Source: an uncultured Caulobacterales bacterium | Lineage (GTDB): Bacteria; Pseudomonadota; Alphaproteobacteria; Caulobacterales; Caulobacteraceae | DNA: 64,000 bases | Assembly: GCA_903884425.1 (NCBI GenBank) | Contig: CAISEP010000023.1 | Location: forward strand, 371,726 to 435,725 | Reading direction: 5' to 3' | Shown: piece by piece, positions 51,216 through 59,225 of the stretch | How positions within the stretch are numbered: position 1 is the first letter of the stretch | Layout of the letters: each line of letters starts with the position of its first letter | Made by a program: the position numbers and the translations under genes | Notes under the pieces: generated by a model | The model's input: only the letters and a program-made list of their open reading frames with translations | Databases searched by the model: none | Told to the model about the DNA's origin: nothing

Positions 51216-51713
51216 TCACCGTCTCAGCAGGGCTGGCGTCGAGAAGTCTGTCCACGCCAGTTCTTCGAAGGGTCGGGTGGCCCCAGAGCCTTGATTTGAC
51301 GCGATCTCATAGAAATTGTTGTCGCGAAACAAGAACGACCGGCCGACGAACACCGGGGTCAACTCGAAGGTCGCGTTGAGGGCGATGCGGAGTTCAGGAT
51401 CCTCGACGTACTGTGCGCCGGAGTTGTTGCCATCGGCGAGCTCTGTCACATCGAAATGCCGACCGGTCGTGACGTCGATATTCCAGGCGTGCTGCAACAC
51501 GGCCGTCTCATCGGAATATCGCAGGACGATCCAGCCGAGGGCGACAGTGTATCTTGGACCGTCGGGTCCGATGCTGTCGTTGCAGACCTTCAGTGCATTT
51601 GCGAAGCAGGTATTTCTCGGGGCAGACCCCACATAGTCCACCTGCCGCAGAAACCGCACGCTGGCACCGCGTTCTCGCCGCCGCCGAACGAGCGCAATGG
51701 TTGCGCGCATCAT
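51216..51713 (-). CDS. Hypothetical protein, no recognised family
   Basis: The frame is open from 51884, but coding-like composition begins about codon 58, so I propose the ATG pair at 51713/51710 (MMRATIALVRRRRERG), giving about 165 residues. The product is soluble and mixed alpha/beta, with VDYVGSAPRNTCFANALKVCND and FVGRSFLFRDNNFYEIASNQ, and has no signal peptide or membrane helix. Base composition is lower in GC than in neighbouring operons. It marks the left edge of the accessory-looking region. It could be a non-genuine ORF. Confidence 0.42.
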   Translation of the reverse strand: MMRATIALVRRRRERGASVRFLRQVDYVGSAPRNTCFANALKVCNDSIGPDGPRYTVALGWIVLRYSDETAVLQHAWNIDVTTGRHFDVTELADGNNSGAQYVEDPELRIALNATFELTPVFVGRSFLFRDNNFYEIASNQGSGATRPFEELAWTDFSTPALLRR

Positions 51714-52161
51714 GACATGAGATCCCCGCGGCTCCCAATCGAGGTGGAAAATGACTTGAACCAGGATCCAGCCAATGGTGGCTGATTGTGGCGGTGGCGC
51801 AGCCTGAACGTTTCGCTTCGGACACGACGTTTCACGGCTGTAGACTCGCATCCCGGGGATCGGTGTCATCGAGGCGCGCGGCATGAAATGTCGGAGGGCA
51901 CCGGCATTGAAACTCCGCCAGCCCCCGTCAAGGCCTCTACCGTCGATGAAGGACCGCTCGCCACTGGCAAGCAGTCAATGGCCAACCGGACGGAACAAGA
52001 TTTCGTCGTTCGCAAGAGCCGCCATCATCTTCATTCAACTGTACCGTGTGTGCGTCGGGGCTTGTGGATTTTCGTCATACGATTGACTTGCGCTTCGCCG
52101 CGCCCACCAATCACCTATTCGGTGTTCAGGGCCTTCAATCCTTCTGTGTGGGTGGGGAGAC
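51714..52161. other. 448-bp gap without a convincing gene
   Basis: Both strands were read. Two short frames exist (51786-52169 and 51883-52086, plus strand) but neither has a good start signal or family similarity. The stretch just before 52162 is AT-richer (TTCGTCATACGATTGACTTG) and probably holds the promoter of the TIR-WD40 gene. It includes TTGACTTG, but a matching -10 is not clear. Confidence 0.5.
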
Positions 52162-55017
52162 ATGTCTGATCAGGGATCGACGGGGGCCGGAGCACGCTAC
52201 CGGGCGTTCATCAGCTATAGTCGGGCGGACCGCGATGCGGCGGCGGCCCTTCAGCGTCGGCTCGAGCGATACGTGCTGCCGAGGACCTTGCGGGTCGTTA
52301 CAGCCGGTGTCAGGCGCGATCCCCGCCCGTTGAAGCCGATCTTTCGTGACGAAAGCGAACTGGTTCCGGGTCAGGATCTTTCGGCCCGTATTCGCCAGGG
52401 GTTGGCGGAGGCGGATTTCCTGATCGTCGTCTGCAGCCCGGCGGCTGCCGCCAGCCGGTGGGTCGAGCGCGAGATCGCGGATTTCATTGCCTTGGGTCGC
52501 ATCGGCAACATTCTGGCTGTCGTGGTCGACGGCGAACCGAACGCCGAGCGCGAAGGGCGGGACCCAGCGCTCGAGTGCCTGCCGCCGTCGCTGCGCGACG
52601 TCGAGCCACTCTGGGTGGACTGGCGAGCAACAGCCGCCGAAGACAGGTCGAACTTCCTTCGCGTCGTCGCGACATTGCTGTCCCTGCGCTCGTTCGATGA
52701 TTTGATCCGCCGCGATGCGCAGTTTCAGCGACGCCAGGCGATCAACCGACTGGTGATCGGTGGCCTAGCAGCCGTCACGATAGCGGGTGTGGCGGTCGGT
52801 TTCGGCGTGATGGCAAGGAACGCTGCCATCGCCCAGTCCGGCGCGCTTGCGGACGCGGCGAGAAAGGCGGCCGGCGACTACGACTACGAGAGCGCAACCC
52901 GCCTGGCGCTGGCAGGCTGGCGCCTGTCACCGGAGCCCAGTGCCGAGGCGGCGCTGGTCGCTGCCGTTGATGCCTCGCGCCGCGTCGGCTCGCCACTTGC
53001 GGTTCCAAAGGACTTCGTGAGTCACCTGGTATTCTCGCCCGACGGCAAGTCCTTCGCGACCGGGGCCTACGGCGAAAAGATCCGGATCTATGACAGTGCA
53101 AGCCGCAAGCCGATCGGAGCGGCCTTTGGCGGCTTCGAGAACGGCGTGTGGAGGGTCGCGTTCTCTCCCGACGGCAAACTGCTGGCCGCATGCGATTTCG
53201 ACACTGTTCGCGTTTTCGATGTCGCGACGCACAAACAGGTCGGCGCGACGATGAGCGGGCACAAGGGCCTCATTTTCAACATCGCCTTTTCCCGGGACGG
53301 AAAGCGGCTGGCGAGCGCCTCGGAAGACACGACCGCACGACTGTGGGACGTCGCCACCGGCCGGATGATCGGGGCGCCGCTCCAGGGACCCGGTGTTGTC
53401 TTCACCGCGGATTTTTCACCCGACGGCAGGACACTCGCCACGGCTGGAGGCGGTGGGTGGCTGAGGCTCTGGGATGCCACCACCGGCAAGCCGAGGCCGG
53501 CTCCGGAACTCAAGGTCGATGAGCTGTGGTACGCGCCGGATGGAAAGACCGTTGCGGCGGTGCACGGGGGTGAAATCGGGATCTGGGACGCAAAGACCTT
53601 CAAACCCGTCGGTGAACCCTTCGTTACGGACAACGAGTTCGCCTTCAAGATGATTGTCTTCTCGCCCGACGGAACGCGCCTCGCCAGCCTGGCGGGCGAC
53701 AACTCCGTCCGTGTCTGGGACGTGGCGACACGCAAGCAGATCGGCGCGCCGTTCGTGGGTCACCGGGAGGTGGTGGCATCTGTCGCGATCTCGCCGGATG
53801 ACAGGCAACTCGCCACAACGTCTGCTGATTCCACGATCCGCTTCTGGGACATCAATGGGCATGGCCAGATCGGACCGCCGCTCACGGGTCATGCAGATGA
53901 GGTGGCTTCGGCGTATTTCCTGCCGGACGGCAAACGCGTGGTCAGCGCATCCCACGACGGGACCCTGCGGCTTTGGGACGTTTCCACCGGCCGTCAGATC
54001 GGGTCTCCGCTCGTCGGTCTTGGGGGCAGTATCGAAGACGCATCTGTCTCAGCGGATGGAAGGCGGGTGGTCGGCTTCCGCAATTCCGGGGGGGAGAAGG
54101 GCGGTCGGAACATGATGGGCGAGGCCCAGGTATGGGATACGGGCACTGGACGGCCAGTCGGAGCCCGCATCACGACACCGCGTGGCTTCGGCTTCGACTC
54201 GGCAACCTTCCCGCGGGATGGCTCGGGCCTTCGTCTGATTACCAGCCGACGCGGCTACGATAACAACTGGGACTTCTGGCTGGCGGATCCGGCGACCGGA
54301 AAGCGGATCGGCGCACCGTTCACCAACCGGGCATGGATCCTCGCGACCCTCGCCTACTCCCCGTCGGGCGATCGTATGGTCACAGGGGAGCTGGATACCA
54401 CGGTCCGTCTGTGGGACATGGCCACCCACAAGCAGATCAAGAAATTTGAGGGACATCTCGCCGTCATCAATTCGGTCGCCTTTTCGCCGGACGCCCGGAA
54501 ACTGGTCAGTGCATCAGGCGACCGGACCATCCGGCTCTGGGACATCGAAACCGGCAAGCAGATCGGTGAGCCGCTTCTGGGCCACGACGGCAAGGTCCTG
54601 TCCGTGGCCTTCTCGCCCGACGGCGCGCGGCTCGCCAGCGCCGCCTGGGACAGGACGATAAGGCTGTGGGATGTGGCGACAGGCCTGCAGATCGGTGCCC
54701 CGCTGACAGGCCACCAAGGCGTCGTCACGTCCATAGACTTCTCTCCGGACGGCAAGACGCTGGTCAGCGCCTCTCGGGACAGGACCGTCCGGCTGTGGGA
54801 CGTGGATCGTCGGGTCCATCTGCGCGGCGAGGCCCTGATCAAGGTCGCCTGCAGCGAAACACTGCCGCAAGACCTGTCCCGTCTCCGGCCGACGGAGGTG
54901 GCGACCGCTGCAAAGATCACGCTCGACTACGAGCTTGACCCCTGCCGGCCGACCCCATGGTGGACGAAGCTTGGGCGCTATCTCGGATGGGACCGGAAGG
55001 ACAGGCCGACATCGTGA
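52162..55017 (+). CDS. TIR domain-transmembrane-WD40 repeat protein
   Basis: A 951-residue protein. TIR domain at 13-155: RAFISYSRADRDAAAALQRRLE, FRDESELVPGQDLSARIRQGLAEADFLIVVCSP and SRWVEREI, where E102 is the candidate NADase glutamate. One transmembrane helix at about 196-217, then about 50 residues of helix. From 280 to 905 there are 14 WD40 units by my count (for example SPDGKRLASASEDTTARLWD), enough for two seven-bladed propellers; units 5, 9 and 10 are degenerate. This points to a membrane-anchored scaffold that couples ligand sensing by the propellers to TIR activity. Whether it serves defence, signalling or protein complex assembly is undecided; no partner effector gene is adjacent. 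Confidence 0.88.
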   Translation: MSDQGSTGAGARYRAFISYSRADRDAAAALQRRLERYVLPRTLRVVTAGVRRDPRPLKPIFRDESELVPGQDLSARIRQGLAEADFLIVVCSPAAAASRWVEREIADFIALGRIGNILAVVVDGEPNAEREGRDPALECLPPSLRDVEPLWVDWRATAAEDRSNFLRVVATLLSLRSFDDLIRRDAQFQRRQAINRLVIGGLAAVTIAGVAVGFGVMARNAAIAQSGALADAARKAAGDYDYESATRLALAGWRLSPEPSAEAALVAAVDASRRVGSPLAVPKDFVSHLVFSPDGKSFATGAYGEKIRIYDSASRKPIGAAFGGFENGVWRVAFSPDGKLLAACDFDTVRVFDVATHKQVGATMSGHKGLIFNIAFSRDGKRLASASEDTTARLWDVATGRMIGAPLQGPGVVFTADFSPDGRTLATAGGGGWLRLWDATTGKPRPAPELKVDELWYAPDGKTVAAVHGGEIGIWDAKTFKPVGEPFVTDNEFAFKMIVFSPDGTRLASLAGDNSVRVWDVATRKQIGAPFVGHREVVASVAISPDDRQLATTSADSTIRFWDINGHGQIGPPLTGHADEVASAYFLPDGKRVVSASHDGTLRLWDVSTGRQIGSPLVGLGGSIEDASVSADGRRVVGFRNSGGEKGGRNMMGEAQVWDTGTGRPVGARITTPRGFGFDSATFPRDGSGLRLITSRRGYDNNWDFWLADPATGKRIGAPFTNRAWILATLAYSPSGDRMVTGELDTTVRLWDMATHKQIKKFEGHLAVINSVAFSPDARKLVSASGDRTIRLWDIETGKQIGEPLLGHDGKVLSVAFSPDGARLASAAWDRTIRLWDVATGLQIGAPLTGHQGVVTSIDFSPDGKTLVSASRDRTVRLWDVDRRVHLRGEALIKVACSETLPQDLSRLRPTEVATAAKITLDYELDPCRPTPWWTKLGRYLGWDRKDRPTS

Positions 55018-55217
55018 TCGTGGATTCCGGCAGGCGCGGGCCCGTACTCGCGGGCGGAACGACTTGACCCGGCCGCAGGGGGCGGCCGTGCTGTCCCCGG
55101 AGCCCAGGAGATGCGATTGATTTTATATTAATTGCGTTTGACATTGGCAGGAGAAAACGGGGCGAGGCGCAAGTCTGTCTCAGTCAAGTCACTGGATCTT
55201 TGTGTGTCGGGGGCGCC

Positions 55218-58200
55218 ATGAAGACCTTCCTGGATTGGGCGCTGCTCGGCGTGATGTTGTCCGTGGGCGGCGTGACTGCCGCCCAGGATGCGCCCCCCCT
55301 TTCCACCCCCGTGTCGGCACCGGTCGATGTCGCGCCCGTGCTGGTGGTCGGCTCCCGCATCAAGCGCACCGAGTTCACGTCACCTTCGCCGATCCAGATC
55401 ATAACGGCGGAGGATTCGGCGCTCGAAGGCCTTCAGGACACCACCATGATCCTGCAGCAGGCCTCGACCGCCGCCAATTACAGCCAGTTGAACAACTACT
55501 ACAGCGGCTACGTCACGAATGGCGGGCCGGGAACGAACACCCTCAGCCTTCGCGGGCTGGGTGACAATCGCACGCTCATCACTCTTGATGGCCGCCGCAT
55601 GGGGCCCGCCGGGACCAGTGGGACGGTCGGTGCCGTAGATCTGAATACCATTCCGGACGCGATCATCGATCACGTCGAGATACTGAAGGATGGGGCGTCC
55701 TCCATCTATGGATCCGACGCCGTGGCGGGCGTCGTCAACATCGTCACAAAGAAGCGGACCAACGGTGGCGACGCCCACATCTATGTGAAGCCCACGGAGC
55801 GGGGTGGCGGCGAGGAATACGAGGCGGACGCGTCCTCTGGTCGGTCCTTCGAAAAGGGCTACGTCACGTTTGCGGCCTCGATCTACGAGCAGGCCCCCCT
55901 GTATGCAGGTCAGCGCAAGGCGCTTGGCTGCACGCAGGACTACGCGTTCGATCCCGCGACCGGCGCTCGGCTGGACATGATCGATCCGGCTACCGGCCGA
56001 TACAAATGCCAGAATCTGCCCTATCTCAACTCGATCATCGATCCGATATTCACCGGCCTCGACTGGGTTCCGTCGAAGATGGCCGTCAATGGCGGAGGGT
56101 TCGCCGGCCTCGACCTGACGGGACTGCACTCGGTCGGAAATATCTACGGCCTGGACGGCAGCTACGGGTCCCCAGGTTTCGGCGGCGCAAATCCACCTTT
56201 CAACATTGCGGCGTCCCGGGCGTCCCTGGGCGAGTTCCCGACGAGTGATCCGCGGCTCGCGCACAACACAGCCGTATCCCCTGTCCGCCGGTACTCGCTG
56301 ATGGGGACCTCCGAGTATGAGATCGATGCCCGCGACAGCATCTATCTGGACGTTTTTTTTAACAGGCGCGACTCGTCGCAGGATCAGATGGGGGAAATCT
56401 TCCCGATCATAAGTCCGGGAAACGTCTTCAATACGTTCAATCCGGACAACCCGAAATATAATGGGTATGGATTGAATCCAAACATCGGGGCGTCGTTGAC
56501 AGCGCCTCAGGTGGTTCTTCTATATCCGGAGTTCACCCAACAACAGGTTGATTATGAGCGGGTCGTCATTGGGCTTCGGGGGGCGATCAGGGATTATTTC
56601 ACCCTGAAAAATTGGTCGTATGATCTGTACTATCAGTACAGCCGCTCGGCTGGTTATTATAGCGGATCTTTTGTCTACAATGATCGTGTCAACGCAACCG
56701 CGGGGTCGGCAAATGCGGCAGGTTGCGATCCCAATGCGATCGCGATTGGCGGCGGCGGCAAGACACTTGCCCAGATCGAGGGACCCGGTGCCGCATGCCA
56801 GCCTGTGAACTACATCGCCGCCGTCATGAACGGCGGCGCCCTAACGCCCGCCGAGCAGTCCTTCCTGATCGGGACCGATACCGGCCGCACGATCTACGAC
56901 TATGCCTATGTCGAGGGCTCGGCGACCGGCGATCTCTTGGACTTGCCGGCGGGTCCTGTCGGGGTTGCAATCGGGTTCCACATCCGGCGGGAGGATATTG
57001 CCGACGCGCCGCCGCCGAACGCGGTCGCGAACAACTACTACGAGCTGACAGCGGAGGGCGCGACCCGCGGCGCAGACAGTGTCCGGGAAGCCTTCGCGGA
57101 AGTGCGTGCACCGCTGGTCCGCAACGCGCCGTTCGTCGCGGCGCTGGAACTGAATGCGTCGGGTCGGTATTCCAGTTACCGGACCTCTGGCGATGCGCTG
57201 ACCTACAAGGTCGGGCTGGACTGGAAGGTCAATGACTGGCTCCGGTTCCGGGCCACGCAGGGCTCTTCCTTCCGGGCCCCCGCGCTATACGAGCACTTCC
57301 TGGCACCTACAACCGGCTTCGTGAGCGACCAGATTGATCCGTGCATCAACTACGGCGCAGGCCACGTATCGGCGACGGTCGCGGCGAACTGCGCGGCGGC
57401 AGGTATTCCCTCCGACTACGGCGGGAGCCATGCCAGTCTTGCGGTGTACACCGGAGGCGGGGCCACACTGCGTCCGGAGACGTCCTTGGCCAAGACGGCC
57501 GGGATTGTCCTGACGCCCCATGCCTTCGGGTCCGATGTCAGCCTCGCGGTCGACTATTACACCTATCAGGTGAGAAACGAGATCTCGCTATTCGGCGCGT
57601 ACGGAATTCTCCACGCCTGCTACGGGGCCACAAACTATCCCGGCAACCCGTTTTGCCGCCTCTTCACGCGGGACCCGGCCAGCCACGACCTTCTCGCGGT
57701 GAACGATGACTACGTGAACGTTGCGAGCCAAAGGGAGCAGGGCATGGATGTCACGGCCCGCGTCAGCCACGGGCTGCCCTGGGGGGCGAAGATCCGGTTT
57801 GACACTCAGTTGACATGGACCTTCGACACGAAGACCGTGCTCCTCGGCGGCTACACCGGAAATTTCCTGGGCGTTCCCGGGCAGCCGTCCTTCGATGGGA
57901 ACGCGAGTGTCCGCATCGACAAGGGTGACTGGACCGCGAACTGGAGCGTCACCATGGTTGGCGCTTCATCGGTGGCCCGCTTCACCGGGTCACAGCTGAC
58001 GAACTATGCGGGGCTTGGCATCACCGCAAACCTCATCGTCCGGACACCCTTCTACATGGTCAGCAACGTGGCGCTTCGCCGTCGCTACGGGACGTGGACC
58101 CTGGAGGCCGGCGTGCGCAACCTGTTCGACATCCAGCCGCCGGTCCTTTCATCAATTGGTCTTGGCACTTCCGGGAGCGCGGTGCTGGCGTCGCAATACG

Positions 58201-58247
58201 ATTACTACGGCCGGTCCTTCTTCATGGATGTGTCGCGCAAATTCTGA
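55218..58247 (+). CDS. TonB-dependent outer-membrane receptor, large type
   Basis: A 1009-residue receptor with a signal peptide (LLGVMLSVGGVTAAQ) and a TonB-box region (APVLVVGSRIKRTEFTSPSPIQIITAEDS). The plug contains LSLRGLGDNRTLITLDGRRMG and VEILKDGASSIYGSDAVAGVVNIVTKK, and the barrel ends at SRKF with a terminal aromatic. This matches the SRIKRT-type group common in Xanthomonads and Caulobacter. I start at ATG 55218 (MKTFLDWALLG) rather than the track's upstream codon at 55200. A region near 56340-56700 is clearly lower in GC and contains a T8 run. No permease or enzyme is linked, so the ligand is unknown. Confidence 0.9.
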   Translation: MKTFLDWALLGVMLSVGGVTAAQDAPPLSTPVSAPVDVAPVLVVGSRIKRTEFTSPSPIQIITAEDSALEGLQDTTMILQQASTAANYSQLNNYYSGYVTNGGPGTNTLSLRGLGDNRTLITLDGRRMGPAGTSGTVGAVDLNTIPDAIIDHVEILKDGASSIYGSDAVAGVVNIVTKKRTNGGDAHIYVKPTERGGGEEYEADASSGRSFEKGYVTFAASIYEQAPLYAGQRKALGCTQDYAFDPATGARLDMIDPATGRYKCQNLPYLNSIIDPIFTGLDWVPSKMAVNGGGFAGLDLTGLHSVGNIYGLDGSYGSPGFGGANPPFNIAASRASLGEFPTSDPRLAHNTAVSPVRRYSLMGTSEYEIDARDSIYLDVFFNRRDSSQDQMGEIFPIISPGNVFNTFNPDNPKYNGYGLNPNIGASLTAPQVVLLYPEFTQQQVDYERVVIGLRGAIRDYFTLKNWSYDLYYQYSRSAGYYSGSFVYNDRVNATAGSANAAGCDPNAIAIGGGGKTLAQIEGPGAACQPVNYIAAVMNGGALTPAEQSFLIGTDTGRTIYDYAYVEGSATGDLLDLPAGPVGVAIGFHIRREDIADAPPPNAVANNYYELTAEGATRGADSVREAFAEVRAPLVRNAPFVAALELNASGRYSSYRTSGDALTYKVGLDWKVNDWLRFRATQGSSFRAPALYEHFLAPTTGFVSDQIDPCINYGAGHVSATVAANCAAAGIPSDYGGSHASLAVYTGGGATLRPETSLAKTAGIVLTPHAFGSDVSLAVDYYTYQVRNEISLFGAYGILHACYGATNYPGNPFCRLFTRDPASHDLLAVNDDYVNVASQREQGMDVTARVSHGLPWGAKIRFDTQLTWTFDTKTVLLGGYTGNFLGVPGQPSFDGNASVRIDKGDWTANWSVTMVGASSVARFTGSQLTNYAGLGITANLIVRTPFYMVSNVALRRRYGTWTLEAGVRNLFDIQPPVLSSIGLGTSGSAVLASQYDYYGRSFFMDVSRKF

Positions 58248-58290
58248 AACAGGAGCGGGTCCGCGGAATTGCCGACCCTGCGTTCAAGCC

Positions 58291-58740
58291 ATGGATGAAA
58301 ATGGCAATGTCCGTAATCGACGGCAGGCGACAGCGGCTGCAATTCGTTCGGGAGTCAAACTGAGTTCAGTCGACGCGCCGGCTGACGCGTTTGACGACAC
58401 GGTCGAAGCTTCCGAGGGGCGCGTGCTCACGCGGCTCCATCGAACGCGCGAGCGGAGCCGAAAACTCGTTGATCAGAAGAAGAAGCAAGCTATGGCCCGG
58501 ACATCAGCGCTGACGTGCGAGGCTTGCGGGTTCGACTTCGCAGCGACCTACGGCGAGCGCGGTCAGGGATTCATCGAGGTGCACCACAGAAAGCCCGTGC
58601 ATACCCTGGCCGAAGCTGGGGCAACGCGCCTCGAGGATCTCGCCATCGTCTGCGCCAATTGTCATCGAATGATTCATTCGGCCAGGCCTTGGCTGAACGT
58701 TGACCAAGTCAAGCTTCTGCTGGCAGCCAACCGTCGGTAA
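58291..58740 (+). CDS. HNH endonuclease, C-terminal part (5'-truncated gene)
   Basis: The frame from ATG 58291 encodes 149 residues. From residue 46 on, the sequence is a complete HNH module: EGRVLTRLHRTRERSRKLVDQKKKQ, CEACGFDF, RGQGFIEVHHRKPVHTLAEAG, LEDLAIVCANCHRMIHSARPW, with both zinc CxxC pairs and the catalytic HH. In relatives that I know, this module follows about 150-200 further N-terminal residues, of which only a scrap (ATAAAIRSG) appears here. I therefore read it as a 5'-deleted gene whose remnant keeps an intact nuclease core. It may or may not be expressed. Confidence 0.72.
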   Translation: MDENGNVRNRRQATAAAIRSGVKLSSVDAPADAFDDTVEASEGRVLTRLHRTRERSRKLVDQKKKQAMARTSALTCEACGFDFAATYGERGQGFIEVHHRKPVHTLAEAGATRLEDLAIVCANCHRMIHSARPWLNVDQVKLLLAANRR

Positions 58741-58749
58741 GCGAGCCCA

Positions 58750-58914
58750 CTGATTTTCCGGAAGGACTGGGTGGTGGAGAGCGCAAGCCAACGGGAATAT
58801 GTCTCCACCTTCGGGCCACGGATTGCTGCGAATGTCCGCAGCCTCACCGAGCAACGGCCTTGGCACCTGGATGAGGTTTTGGTCAGGATCAAAGGGCAAC
58901 AACTGCGACTCTAG
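58750..58914 (+). pseudogene. IS6-family transposase remnant
   Basis: In one frame the DNA reads REYVSTFGPRIAANVRSLTE followed by QRPWHLDEVLVRIKGQQLRL and then TAG. The WHLDEV-VRI-G block is the first catalytic-aspartate segment of IS6/IS26-type DDE transposases, which normally continues with YLWRAVD. Here a stop replaces it, and no upstream start or downstream DDE half was found. This is a short fossil next to the truncated HNH gene. Confidence 0.65.
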
Positions 58915-59225
58915 CGGCCTGAATCAGGGTGCGGGTCCGGCTATTCGCGCCTCGCTCCCGCCAACTTGTCCCTTCCAGGGCCGGACCGCTTCTTGAAAAT
59001 GTCGATGCCGCGCTCGAACAGGGGGCGTCGACGTTTCGGAGCGACTGTGGGTATCGCGCGGACCCTGGCACTGCTTCCTGAAACGGCCTCGCTGGAGGGG
59101 GCGGATCTGGCTGTAGGACGGCACGGCCGGAAGGGTGTCGCCCATGACTCGCAGCGTTCACAATGTGAACCACATCAGCTAGTTATTTGATCGGGGCGAG
59201 GATAGCCCGCAGCTCCAGCGGAAGC
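58915..59225. other. 311-bp gap, no gene recognised
   Basis: Downstream of the transposase fossil. Frames of 65-94 codons exist on both strands but lack start signals and family features. No inverted repeats matching an IS end were found by eye. AT content rises near 59160-59195 (CAATGTGAACCACATCAGCT), probably the promoter region of the next gene. Confidence 0.45.

Noticed and set aside
51883-52086. Short frame ending RAAIIFIQLYRVCVGACGFSSYD, vaguely like a YidD N-terminus
   Set aside because: The similarity is limited to a few hydrophobic residues; the CRFxPSCSxY block of YidD is missing and the frame has no ribosome-binding site.
55138-55143. Perfect TTGACA upstream of the second TonB receptor
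   Set aside because: No -10-like hexamer lies 16-18 nt downstream (the sequence there is GGGGCGAGGCGC), so I do not call a promoter.
58966-59190. 74-codon plus-strand ORF after the IS6 remnant
   Set aside because: No start signal, no similarity to the rest of an IS6 transposase (no second Asp or Glu motif), and basic low-complexity composition.
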